This document shows, one piece after another, positions 43,132 through 51,478 of a stretch of DNA of 64,000 nt. Source of the stretch: Paenibacillus arenosi (lineage in GTDB: Bacteria; Bacillota; Bacilli; Paenibacillales; Paenibacillaceae); contig NZ_JACYTN010000004.1 of assembly GCF_014841135.1 (NCBI RefSeq), positions 1 to 64,000 of the forward strand, given 5' to 3'. The notes below the pieces were generated by a model. That model was not told the DNA's origin, searched no databases, and was given only the letters and a program-made list of their open reading frames with translations. Position 1 is the stretch's first letter. Every line of letters starts with the position of its first letter. The position numbers and the translations under genes were made by a program.

Positions 43132-44586
43132 TCATCGAACACGCAACGTATTTGCTTTATGACGCTCTGGAATCCTGTTCATCAATTGCTCCAGCACTTT
43201 CGGTCTCATAATCGCCGCCAATACAACAATAAATATGACGAATAGAAATGCATAGGCTATATCCATCACGACAACGTTCATCGGACTTCGCTGGAACATA
43301 ATCGCTAGCGGCAAACAAATATATTTGAGCATCGAAGTTCGGGATATCCACACTAACAACACACCGACAACGAAAAATTGAATTACAACTCCTGTGTGTC
43401 CACCAACCATCCACGCTTGCGCTATCGGGGAGAACCCTCTTCCTCCACCTTCATTAAAGATGTACGGATAGAAATACCACACATACCAATCACCCAACGT
43501 TTTTGGTTTGCCATGCCCGAATACAGATTGATAGATGACAGAAGGCAGCATATACGCCACTGATGTTAAATAAGAAGGATCCGCCTCTGGATAATGGTCA
43601 ACACGTATAATATCTGATGTAACAAGAAACCCCGCCCCTGTCTCCCCGGTAGAAAACGCCCATCTCTCAGGAGGAAAAGAAGATAGCGGAACATCTTCAA
43701 TAAGACTGAGTCTTGCATTGTTGAACAGCGACGAAATAAATACCATCATAATTAAAATAAGGACGACATGCTGGAAACGACTTATTCGAATATAGCCACG
43801 GTCGATAAATAGCGCCAAGCTCGGCAGCAGAGCGATAACAACATAAAGCCGACTACCTATTAAGAAAAAGAAAAAGAACGTTAACAGCAATACAATAAAG
43901 CCAAACAGTTTCAGCTGGGCACGCGTGCGCACCGACATCGCCAACAGCAGCAATGAACTCGTTATAATCGATTTCCAAGGCAGCGATATTCCTTCTACCG
44001 TACTAATTGCTTTAAATCGTTCAATTCGATTAGCAGCTCCTAAAGATGCGAATCCACCTAATCGTGATTGATCATAGGCCATAATCACAATCCCTATAAG
44101 CAACACAATGAGCGCCGGCCAGAACAGCAGCGGTCGGAAGAGACGCTGCTCTGCTTCTTTTTTCTCGATAAGTTCAGGTGTCCACAGCGGTTTGCTAAAT
44201 TTCGGACGCCCTTTTTTCAAGTGAATAACCGAGGCAACCGTAATACCGATCAACATACAAATATTCGCCAGTACATACAGCTGTATAACCTGAACGAGTT
44301 CTTCTTCGGTTCTTTCATGAAGCGAACCAATCAGATGATCCAACGGGTACGTAATACTATAAAGAGTGAAAAACAACAAAAATAACGTAATCAAATTATT
44401 GAACATAGAGCGAATGTGATTGCGTTTTCCATACCAAATACTAAATGATATATTCATAAACACAATCAACACGATATAAAATAGCAAGGGCTGTTTGTCC
44501 AGCCACTGGTAGAGACCATAAATGATAGCCAGCATGACGAGGCTGGATAGAACCGTTACAATGGCTAGTTTGCATGTACGTCCCAT
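43132..44586 (-). CDS. Wzy-like polysaccharide polymerase
   Basis: This 484-residue integral membrane protein has about ten to twelve hydrophobic helices and a large loop between late helices (FSTGETGAGFLVTSDIIRVDHYPEADPSY onward, about residues 310-385). That layout is the one seen in O-antigen/oligosaccharide repeat unit polymerases. Sequence motifs are weak in this family, so the call rests on topology, length and position between the flippase and the glycosyltransferases. It would polymerise lipid-linked repeat units outside the membrane. Its gene follows wzx by 3 bp. Confidence 0.8.
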   Translation of the reverse strand: MGRTCKLAIVTVLSSLVMLAIIYGLYQWLDKQPLLFYIVLIVFMNISFSIWYGKRNHIRSMFNNLITLFLLFFTLYSITYPLDHLIGSLHERTEEELVQVIQLYVLANICMLIGITVASVIHLKKGRPKFSKPLWTPELIEKKEAEQRLFRPLLFWPALIVLLIGIVIMAYDQSRLGGFASLGAANRIERFKAISTVEGISLPWKSIITSSLLLLAMSVRTRAQLKLFGFIVLLLTFFFFFLIGSRLYVVIALLPSLALFIDRGYIRISRFQHVVLILIMMVFISSLFNNARLSLIEDVPLSSFPPERWAFSTGETGAGFLVTSDIIRVDHYPEADPSYLTSVAYMLPSVIYQSVFGHGKPKTLGDWYVWYFYPYIFNEGGGRGFSPIAQAWMVGGHTGVVIQFFVVGVLLVWISRTSMLKYICLPLAIMFQRSPMNVVVMDIAYAFLFVIFIVVLAAIMRPKVLEQLMNRIPERHKANTLRVR

Positions 44587-44589
44587 TTG

Positions 44590-45924
44590 TCACCCACCTG
44601 TCTTTTCAGAAAGAAGTACGTTAGTTTTCAATTTTTGACGCATCAGTGCTTTCATACAGTTACGCCAAGCAATTCCCGCCAGCACCAAGGATAATAAATT
44701 GGAAGCAAGCAGTGTGTAGCCTGTACTTTGCATCGGCATATTCAGAGCCGTTACTGTATATTGCAGCACAACGGTTATAAGCACCGTACATAAATGAATA
44801 ACAAGTTGTGCCCGGAACACTCTTGCAGCGGTTAAAGCAAATCCAAGCAACGACCCCAGACAACTAAAAGCGGTTGAAATCGTAAGGATCAGGAACAAGT
44901 CACTATACTGTGCATAATTTGCTCCATACAACATCGTTAACAACCACGAACCCAATAACCAGCTTCCAAGGGTCATGCCCACTCCAATCGCAACAATTAT
45001 ATACGTAGCCTTCCGAAGTACAGCACGAAGCGCATGGCGATCAACCGCTGACCATGCTCTTGCAAGATGTGGGCTAATGCTTTGCCCGAGGGCTGAGACG
45101 ACTGTAGTAGCTGCCACCATTACATACATAAGAGCAGAGAAATAGCCAAGTGCAGCTTCTCCATACGCATCCGAGATGAAATAGCGAGGCACATTTGCTT
45201 GCAGAGATACAAGCATCATAACGATACCCATCGGCCAACATTGCTGCAATAACTGCAGCCCTGCCCGTCTACTTCCACTCCATGTAAAACCTTCGAGCCG
45301 CCTTGCTCTCGGTATATCGAAGGCAATCAATATGCCGCCCCATGTTAGCGCGTACACCGTCAAAGCAGCAAGCAAACTTTGCGTGTAAAGATATGCCCCA
45401 CCAAATAAAGATAAAGACAGCAGCCCCCGCAGGATGAGAGACTGTGCACTCCAATCCATGCGATGATGCTGCTGCCACCATCCATACAATAATTCGCTAA
45501 TCGATTCGAACCATTTTGATATGCCGATTAATACAATAGCGATACAGGTTTCCCAACTTGACATATACATCGCCGCACATCCAAGTGTAGCAATCAACGC
45601 CAAGCAAGAACTAATAACACGGAGCTGAACATAAACACCACTAGCGTATAATTGCTCTGTATCCGTAGCTAGTATTCCTCGAAGCTGCATATTGGTAAAT
45701 AAAAAAATAGGCGCGCTAATCGCCAAAGCTAACGAAAATACACCTACATCTTCCACAGATCCACGTTGTGCCAGTATGATCAACAACGCCCACTGACAAG
45801 CAGCGTACAACACATTTCCTGTAAGCGTCCACGAGAACAGATGCCATAAGGAAGTCCTTCGTGTGTGCGCATTATGATCCGCCCCTGCGATGCGCTTGCC
45901 CCGTCTACTTAGAAGACTTCCCAT
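44590..45924 (-). CDS. Wzx-like lipid-linked repeat-unit flippase
   Basis: A polytopic membrane protein of 444 residues with about twelve hydrophobic segments, of the polysaccharide-biosynthesis (MATE-like/MOP) type. The N-terminus LFSWTLTGNVLYAACQWALLIILAQ and the following GVFSLALAISAPIFLFTNMQLR are typical. It would flip undecaprenyl-linked repeat units to the outer face. AAAGGAGAG lies before the ATG. It is located between the CapD-like dehydratase and Wzy genes, completing a Wzx/Wzy-dependent system. Confidence 0.88.
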   Translation of the reverse strand: MGSLLSRRGKRIAGADHNAHTRRTSLWHLFSWTLTGNVLYAACQWALLIILAQRGSVEDVGVFSLALAISAPIFLFTNMQLRGILATDTEQLYASGVYVQLRVISSCLALIATLGCAAMYMSSWETCIAIVLIGISKWFESISELLYGWWQQHHRMDWSAQSLILRGLLSLSLFGGAYLYTQSLLAALTVYALTWGGILIAFDIPRARRLEGFTWSGSRRAGLQLLQQCWPMGIVMMLVSLQANVPRYFISDAYGEAALGYFSALMYVMVAATTVVSALGQSISPHLARAWSAVDRHALRAVLRKATYIIVAIGVGMTLGSWLLGSWLLTMLYGANYAQYSDLFLILTISTAFSCLGSLLGFALTAARVFRAQLVIHLCTVLITVVLQYTVTALNMPMQSTGYTLLASNLLSLVLAGIAWRNCMKALMRQKLKTNVLLSEKTGG

Positions 45925-45942
45925 CCATTTCTCTCCTTTTCG

Positions 45943-47883
45943 TTAAACCAAAGACAACTTCTTCTCTCTCCAATCGACAACCGCTTGCTTCTCATCCTGA
46001 TCCGTGCATACCGTCGCTGCAACCTGATTCGTAAATCCATCTTCGTTAGGCAGCATATAAGTAGGGATAAGCCGCTTTAGTGCTTCACGTATAGGCGGAT
46101 TCTCTTCATTAAGTATTTCTTTTATAGCAACGACTTCCTCTTCTAGTACTTGCTGCGGTACGATAGGTGGCCGTCCTACAAAAATACGCGAATGCTTCGT
46201 TACGTTCAAACCTTCTTCCGCTGTTAGCATTTCTTCAAATAACTTCTCACCTGGCCGTATACCTGTGAATACAATAGGGATGTCCACCTCAGGCTCATAG
46301 CCGGACAAGCGGATAACCGCTCTTGCCAAATCTACAATTTTAACGGGCTCACCCATGTCGAGTACGAACACTTCCCCACCCTCCGCATAAGCTCCGGCTT
46401 GCATAACAAGCTGAACTGCTTCAGGTATGGTCATAAAATAACGAATCATATCAGGATGTGTAACCGTGACAGGCCCTCCATGTTGAATCTGTTCTTTGAA
46501 CAACGGAATGACACTACCGCGACTTCCTAACACATTGCCAAATCGAACAGCGGCGAACACCGTCGAGCTTTGTTTGCTTAAACTTTGAATATACATTTCC
46601 GCTGCGCGCTTCGTCGCTCCCATAACGCTCGTCGGATTGACCGCTTTATCAGAAGAAATAAAGACGAAGCGATCTGCACCATAGCGGTGAGCAGCCAGTG
46701 CAACATGGATCGTACCAAATAAATTGTTTTTCACTGCCTCCGATGGATTTCGCTCCATTAATGGCACGTGCTTATGAGCTGCTGCATGGAATACAACCTG
46801 CGGCTCATACGTAGCAAATATGCGATCTATCCGCGCTGCATCTTTCACATCTGCAATGACCGTTTCCAATTTCAATCTAGGATACTTGGAGCGTAATTCG
46901 CGCTCGATGACATAAATGCTGTTCTCTCCTTGTCCGAGCAGCAGCAAAGCATTCGGCTCAAAATGAGCAATTTGCCGACAAAGCTCCGAGCCTATCGAAC
47001 CTCCTGCTCCGGTAACAAGCACCGTTTTCTCATGCAAATACGTAGAAATATGACCCATATCAAGACGGATCTGCTCTCTTCCAAGAAGCACTTCAATATC
47101 GACATCACTAATTTTATTAATCGTTACTTTTCCTTGAATCAGATCATTCAACAGCGGAATCATCCTCACTCTTGCTTTCGTTGCGATACAAATATCTACG
47201 ATAGGCTTCAACTGCGACATGGAGAGCGATGGGATGGCAATGACGATAACTTCAACGTTATACTCCTCCACAAGTTGGGGAATATCCCGCAGCATCCCAG
47301 CCACTAGAACCCCATGAATTTCACAATGAAGCTTGGAAATGTCATCATCTACGATACATATCGGTTCCATCGGCTCCAGAAAAGTAGATTTCTGTTTAAG
47401 CATCTCTCTTGTTATAAGACTGCCGCAGCTTCCTGCTCCAACAACGAGTGTCCTCGTTCGTTCGGATTTCATATTGGAATGTTCACGACCTGTACGCACT
47501 TGGATCAACCGTCGTATAAATCGAATTCCACCAATTCCTAGCAGCATCGTTTCCAACAAGGATAGAATAATGCCAACCGACATATTGCCACCCAAGCACA
47601 ACCATGTAACACAAAAGGCGATCAATACACTTGTACAGAGCGCCTTAACAATGGAATATAGTTCTCCTACACTTGCATATTGCCATACTCGATGATAGAG
47701 CTTACATATGTATAAGCTTGCTAGCGAGAAGATGACTGTTAATCCTCCGAACAGCATTCCGTGCGGCATAAACTGCTCTTTCCATTCGCTCCCGTATTGC
47801 AAATAAAAAGCGAGAACAATACTACTACTGACGACTGCTGCATCCAGACTCATCAGAACGAATAACCGCTTGGCTTTGTTCAT
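45943..47883 (-). CDS. CapD/PglF/EpsC-type UDP-sugar 4,6-dehydratase
   Basis: This is a long-form SDR with four N-terminal transmembrane helices (about residues 8-122), a CoA-binding-like Rossmann domain (VVGAGSCGS, about 147-155) and a catalytic SDR domain with VTGAGGSIGSEL (about 290-301). The active site is ISSDKAVNPTSVMGATKR: Met421 takes the usual Tyr place before Lys425, as in membrane 4,6-dehydratases such as PglF and WbpM. It should turn UDP-GlcNAc into UDP-4-keto-6-deoxy-HexNAc, substrate for the DegT aminotransferase. It is the first gene after the 256-nt non-coding gap. Confidence 0.93.
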   Translation of the reverse strand: MNKAKRLFVLMSLDAAVVSSSIVLAFYLQYGSEWKEQFMPHGMLFGGLTVIFSLASLYICKLYHRVWQYASVGELYSIVKALCTSVLIAFCVTWLCLGGNMSVGIILSLLETMLLGIGGIRFIRRLIQVRTGREHSNMKSERTRTLVVGAGSCGSLITREMLKQKSTFLEPMEPICIVDDDISKLHCEIHGVLVAGMLRDIPQLVEEYNVEVIVIAIPSLSMSQLKPIVDICIATKARVRMIPLLNDLIQGKVTINKISDVDIEVLLGREQIRLDMGHISTYLHEKTVLVTGAGGSIGSELCRQIAHFEPNALLLLGQGENSIYVIERELRSKYPRLKLETVIADVKDAARIDRIFATYEPQVVFHAAAHKHVPLMERNPSEAVKNNLFGTIHVALAAHRYGADRFVFISSDKAVNPTSVMGATKRAAEMYIQSLSKQSSTVFAAVRFGNVLGSRGSVIPLFKEQIQHGGPVTVTHPDMIRYFMTIPEAVQLVMQAGAYAEGGEVFVLDMGEPVKIVDLARAVIRLSGYEPEVDIPIVFTGIRPGEKLFEEMLTAEEGLNVTKHSRIFVGRPPIVPQQVLEEEVVAIKEILNEENPPIREALKRLIPTYMLPNEDGFTNQVAATVCTDQDEKQAVVDWREKKLSLV

Positions 47884-48139
47884 GCTATGAATCGTCCTTT
47901 CTTCCCTTTTGACCTATTAAAAGATACAGCTATGTCGTTTAAGCCATACCATGGTCGTAAACGACACAACTCTCTCTTTTACAAGAGCCATAGGGCATTT
48001 AACCCTTCCTCACATCGCACTACCGACGATATACGTCTAAGGCGAAATTTCGCCCACAGCACGACCGAGTACCTCCAATGATATAGGTGTAGGAGATATT
48101 ACCTTACCTGCGAAAATAATCACAAGCGATATTAGCCAA
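47884..48139 (-). ncRNA. Candidate EAR/epsC antitermination RNA
   Basis: A 256-nt non-coding gap lies between the BY-kinase and CapD-type genes, while almost all other gaps in this operon are under 90 nt. In Bacillus subtilis the EAR (epsC) RNA, which makes RNA polymerase resistant to termination in the long eps operon, lies at exactly this place between epsB and epsC. Structures seen on the minus strand include TGTCGTTTA/TAAACGACA (47933-47941 and 47958-47966) and a perfect 14-bp palindrome GGCGAAATTTCGCC (48041-48054). I could not align it to the EAR consensus from memory, so the call rests on position plus structure. Confidence 0.5.
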
Positions 48140-48865
48140 CTACTTGCTTAACACAGACATCTTTAACCCTTGTTGGGGTCGAGCCCCTTTTTTCATCCAT
48201 TTCTTATCCATATGTTCTTCACTCGCATTCAGTACCGTGCCAAGGATATGCGCGTGAACGCGTTCCAATTGAGATTGCGCCTGTTGCAGTGCCTTCCATT
48301 TGGTCTTGCCAGGTTGGACAACGAGCAGCACACCATCTGAACGGACTGCAATTTGTTTCGCTTCATTTACAAGCAGTACTGGCGGCGCATCGAACAGCAC
48401 GATGTCATAGGCTTCACGGGCTTGTTCAATAAATTGATCAAACTGAGAAGAGGCAAAAATTCTACCTGGATCATCCAAGAGATCTCCCGCGCTGATGAGG
48501 TCTAAGTTGTGAATCGATGTTTCTTTCGCAAATTGTGACGGGGGAGTTGAAGTCTGCAATAACTGCAGCAATCCCTTTGAACCATCCATGCCAAACACTT
48601 CATGCAGACGAGGTCTTCGAAGATCCCCATCTACAAGCAGCACTTTTTTGCCTTCTGCAGCAAAGGCCACAGCTAGATTGGATACTGTCGTCGTTTTTCC
48701 CTCACTCAAACGTGACGATGTAACGGTAATTACACGCGGTGCCCACATCTCTTCACCTCGCTGCACGAACTGAAGCTGCGTACACAGAGAACGGTAAGAT
48801 TCAGCAATGGGGGAAAAGGGCTGCCGTTCCATAATCCGCGCATACTTATCACTGAGTCGTAACAT
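48140..48865 (-). CDS. Bacterial tyrosine kinase (CpsD/EpsB type)
   Basis: This is a cytoplasmic BY-kinase that works with the Wzz-like activator to control polymer length and export. It has RSLCTQLQF near the start (activator-interaction region), Walker A SSRLSEGKTTTVSNLAV, Walker A' VLLVDGDLRRPRLHEVF and Walker B IVLFDAPPVLLV. Unusually, the C-terminus (ending QQGLKMSVLSK) has no tyrosine cluster, the usual site of autophosphorylation. The ATG at 48865 has AGGAGG 8 nt upstream and overlaps the upstream gene by 17 bp. Confidence 0.93.
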   Translation of the reverse strand: MLRLSDKYARIMERQPFSPIAESYRSLCTQLQFVQRGEEMWAPRVITVTSSRLSEGKTTTVSNLAVAFAAEGKKVLLVDGDLRRPRLHEVFGMDGSKGLLQLLQTSTPPSQFAKETSIHNLDLISAGDLLDDPGRIFASSQFDQFIEQAREAYDIVLFDAPPVLLVNEAKQIAVRSDGVLLVVQPGKTKWKALQQAQSQLERVHAHILGTVLNASEEHMDKKWMKKGARPQQGLKMSVLSK

Positions 48866-49610
48866 AAGCATCCCCTCCTGATGTTGTCTGTCTTTGTCTC
48901 GACGCTCTATCATGCTTAGCGCGCACATGCTTCCGATTCATCTTAGGAATAACAGCCAATGTCGTAAGACCCGTTGCCATTTCAATATCTTCCTCGGTGT
49001 ACACACTGTCGTCGAAGAAAGAGATGACAAGTGCCAAACTAATCCCTGCAGCAAATGCAGCGATAGCAGCGATAATGACATTCATGAGTCGATTTGGCTT
49101 AATGGGGCTTGGCTCCGCATTTTTATCCGCTGAGGTTAATAAAGTGACATTGTCGACGTGCATGAGACTTGGTATTTTGGCAATAAACAGAAGCGTAACT
49201 TCATTGGCAACCCTTGCTGCCATCTGGTAGGACTCATTTTCTACGGAGATCGTTACCACTTGTGTATCATTCGTAGAAGACACCTTAATCATGGAGAGCA
49301 ATTGAGCGGTCGTGTAAGGGATGTCCGGATTTTTACGCAGTACCTCTTTTAAAATCCAATCCGTACGAATTAACTCTTTGTAAGTTTGTATCAACTTAAT
49401 GTTTGCATTAAGCTCGTTAATGTTGATGCTTCCTTGCCCTTCTTCGAATTGCGTCTTATTGACAATAAATTTGGTCGATGCTTGATAAACAGGCTTTAGC
49501 ACCAAATAGCTGTAATAAGATGAAGCAATTATGCCGATAACTACAAAGAAAGCTATTATCCCCTTTCGCTTCCATATCGTCTGCAGCATATGTTTAAGAT
49601 CGAGTTCCAT
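48849..49610 (-). CDS. Wzz-like polysaccharide co-polymerase / kinase activator (CapA/EpsA type)
   Basis: This membrane protein has two transmembrane helices (about residues 18-38 and 176-197) enclosing an extracellular Wzz domain (VYQASTKFIVNKTQ, and ISVENESYQMAARVANEV). The C-terminal cytoplasmic tail after the second helix (DDSVYTEEDIE...) activates the partner BY-kinase in this family. It is the first gene of the exopolysaccharide operon. AAGGAGG lies 12 nt before the ATG, which is wide. Confidence 0.93.
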   Translation of the reverse strand: MELDLKHMLQTIWKRKGIIAFFVVIGIIASSYYSYLVLKPVYQASTKFIVNKTQFEEGQGSININELNANIKLIQTYKELIRTDWILKEVLRKNPDIPYTTAQLLSMIKVSSTNDTQVVTISVENESYQMAARVANEVTLLFIAKIPSLMHVDNVTLLTSADKNAEPSPIKPNRLMNVIIAAIAAFAAGISLALVISFFDDSVYTEEDIEMATGLTTLAVIPKMNRKHVRAKHDRASRQRQTTSGGDAYVTTQ

Positions 49611-49947
49611 CTGTTGACTTATCCTCCTTATGATTAATGAATACAGTGCTAGTCTTTTTTAGAGACTTTCTCCTTACATCGATAGCCTAATTATTAAAAT
49701 TTCGCTAAAATGCTTGCATAAGTAACTTCATTTACAGAACCGTAATGATATAATAAGCCGTCTATAAAATGATTCGATGCCTCCCCCTTACTTCGTGACT
49801 CTATAGAAAACAAGCGGAATGCTTCGTGTTCATCGTTTTTTTACAAGGAATCAAACCTATTGATGTCGAATAGAAGATGTGGTTACAATTAACGATGGAT
49901 GCAATGACATTTCATTTGTAAAAATGGTATAATATGTACTGGGACAT
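49611..49947. other. Region upstream of the exopolysaccharide operon
   Basis: This 337-bp AT-rich stretch should contain the operon promoter on the minus strand, but no convincing -35/-10 pair was found there. On the plus strand there is a good extended promoter at 49904-49933, pointing into the antisense side of the PilZ-like gene. No copy of the CGATACAT motif found upstream of the XRE gene is present. Confidence 0.4.
49904..49933 (+). promoter_or_regulatory. Promoter-like sequence antisense to the PilZ-like gene
   Basis: ATGACA (49904-49909), an 18-bp spacer and TATAAT (49928-49933) with TGG just upstream (extended -10). No plus-strand gene follows for about 700 bp. A transcript from here would be antisense to the gene at 49948-50409. 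Confidence 0.4.
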
Positions 49948-50409
49948 CTATATTTTCCATGCCCTATCATATATTGTTCTCAGTACTTGATCGCTTGCTC
50001 GTTGATACATCTCATGAATGCCTTTTTGTGTTGGCATCATACGAACCAATTCATCATTAAGCAAACGCAATAAGCGCGAACGTTCTTCAGACTGAAGCTG
50101 AAGACGAATCCCGTAACAGAATAAATGTTGATTAGCATCACACCATACTACACGGCCATACAGCACGATTTCCTGTTCATGTAAACGAAGGGTGAAGCTC
50201 AGAACATAATCACGTTCATGCTGAAGCGGCAAATCTAGATGTGAAAACAGATACAGTCCATAAGGACTTACAGAGGTGACTAAGACGGGACATGTAAGAG
50301 AAGAATTAACCGGTTTCTGGTTGACGAGCTCTACGCCCATGGATGCTAATACAGGACGCTTTAATGTAAGCCTTAGACTTAGATGATGAGGAAACCCATT
50401 TATCGACAT
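49948..50409 (-). CDS. PilZ-like domain protein
   Basis: The 153-residue protein has the pattern of a PilZ beta-barrel: PVLVTSVSPYGLYLFSHLDLPLQ (containing the xSxxG element), DYVLSFTLRL and EIVLYGRVVWCDANQHLFCYGIRLQLQSEER, then a C-terminal helix. PilZ domains bind cyclic di-GMP. The upstream RxxxR motif is not clean (LRLTLKRP), so binding cannot be assumed. AAAGGGG lies 8 nt before the ATG. It lies between the exopolysaccharide operon and the XRE regulator, which fits a role in biofilm or polysaccharide control (inference). Confidence 0.6.
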   Translation of the reverse strand: MSINGFPHHLSLRLTLKRPVLASMGVELVNQKPVNSSLTCPVLVTSVSPYGLYLFSHLDLPLQHERDYVLSFTLRLHEQEIVLYGRVVWCDANQHLFCYGIRLQLQSEERSRLLRLLNDELVRMMPTQKGIHEMYQRASDQVLRTIYDRAWKI

Positions 50410-50478
50410 GGTTGTATCCCCTTTACTGAGAAAAAATAAATCACGGAGCCGATGATGAGTGTTGGTGAGCGCAAATTG

Positions 50479-50631
50479 CGATACATTTTGTAGAATGTTA
50501 TTGGGATTAGAAGGTTAATTTTGATACGATTTGTAACTTTTCACTTCTTTACTTTACGATACATAATGTAGCATGTCAATCCTTTTTAAGTTCTATTTTT
50601 TAATTCATGCCTTCAACGATACATTTCGTCA
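50479..50631. promoter_or_regulatory. Four-copy CGATACAT motif upstream of the XRE gene
   Basis: Related 15-mers occur at 50479-50493 (CGATACATTTTGTAG), 50522-50536 (TGATACGATTTGTAA), 50557-50571 (CGATACATAATGTAG) and 50617-50631 (CGATACATTTCGTCA), all in the same orientation. Several contain a TACA...TGTA dyad. They fill the space between the PilZ-like and XRE genes and are likely operators, probably for the XRE protein itself. Confidence 0.6.
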
Positions 50632-50680
50632 CGTAAGAATAAAAATGTTAACAGTTACCCGCCACAGAGGAGGAAGCAAG

Positions 50681-51055
50681 ATGACAACTGGGAATCGAAT
50701 ATCACAGTTAAGAGAGTCAAAAGGGTGGACTCAAGAGGAACTTTCCAACAAGTTAGGTATTACGAGAGCAGCATTGTCTCATTATGAGAAAAATCGACGT
50801 AAACCGGACTTTGAGGCACTTACACAATTAGCGGACTTATTTGAGGTATCGATTGATTATCTCGTTGGTCGTACTTCTCTTCCTCAAATGGAACTTTCAC
50901 CAGAAGTCCAGGCTTTTGCAGAGCATTTGGAATTGGCTGAAGAAGAGATACTACAACGTTTCAAATTAACGGTGGATGGGGATGAATTAACCGAAGAGGA
51001 AGCGAGACGATTCATCGCCTTTGTACGAGCTGAGCGTTTAATGCGCGGCAGCTAA
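50681..51055 (+). CDS. XRE-family (SinR-like) transcriptional regulator
   Basis: The N-terminal HTH-XRE domain is clear: RISQLRESKGWTQEELSNKLGITRAALSHYEKNRRKPDFEALTQLADLFEVSIDYLVG (about residues 6-63). The C-terminal 55 residues form an acidic helical region ending ELTEEEARRFIAFVRAERLMRG, probably for oligomerisation. The frame extends upstream to 50573, but the ATG at 50681 has AGAGGAGG and gives 124 residues. It is transcribed away from the exopolysaccharide operon. In Bacillus subtilis the SinR relative slrR lies beside the eps operon in the same way. It may control the operon and its own gene. Confidence 0.9.
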   Translation: MTTGNRISQLRESKGWTQEELSNKLGITRAALSHYEKNRRKPDFEALTQLADLFEVSIDYLVGRTSLPQMELSPEVQAFAEHLELAEEEILQRFKLTVDGDELTEEEARRFIAFVRAERLMRGS

Positions 51056-51078
51056 TTTTAACATGTTGCTAAACACGG

Positions 51079-51124
51079 AACAAGCGTGCAGACACTGTAC
51101 ATTCGTACGGTCTACACGCTTGTT
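51079..51124. terminator. Bidirectional terminator between XRE and the small minus-strand gene
   Basis: AACAAGCGTG (51079-51088) pairs with CACGCTTGTT (51115-51124), with an inner ACTGTAC/GTACGGT stem around a 4-nt loop. It lies 23 nt after the XRE stop and 2 nt after the stop of the small convergent ORF. The U-tracts are short on both sides. Confidence 0.75.
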
Positions 51125-51125
51125 T

Positions 51126-51305
51126 CTATGTGTTAGGATGAGGCCCCTTTATATTCTTTTTATTATATTCATCCCATCGTTCTAAAGGAATTTCTAGTTG
51201 ATTGAGGATCTCTTTAATATCTACTGTAATCGTTAGCGGATTGTCCTCGGTTTGTTCTGCTACCGTGCGCTGGGTCTTACCAGTTACATCGTGTCCTACC
51301 TTCAT
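51126..51305 (-). CDS. Small hypothetical protein, 59 aa
   Basis: This ORF begins MKVGHDVTGKTQRTVAEQ and ends NIKGPHPNT. It is hydrophilic, with an ILNQLEIPLERWDEY segment near the middle-C-terminal part. The ATG at 51305 has GAGG 8 nt upstream, and the ORF ends right at a convergent terminator; both features support a real gene. I do not recognise the family. A 64-residue ORF on the opposite strand (51202-51396) has no ribosome site and is less likely. Confidence 0.5.
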   Translation of the reverse strand: MKVGHDVTGKTQRTVAEQTEDNPLTITVDIKEILNQLEIPLERWDEYNKKNIKGPHPNT

Positions 51306-51478
51306 TCACCAAACCTCGTTTCTCTCAGAATCCCGCAACTTATGGTATCTCTCTATTAAAGTATCCAGTTACGATAACCCTATTATATCCATATAGAAAC
51401 GCTTAAACTGTCGGACAATGGAGGGTCGAATACGAATTATCCCTTCTATTTTTGTCGAATCGTATGGGAAATGAGTAA

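Noticed and set aside
51202-51396. 64-residue plus-strand ORF
   Set aside because: No ribosome site and Ser/Val/Ile-rich shadow composition; the opposite strand carries a better ORF (51126-51305).
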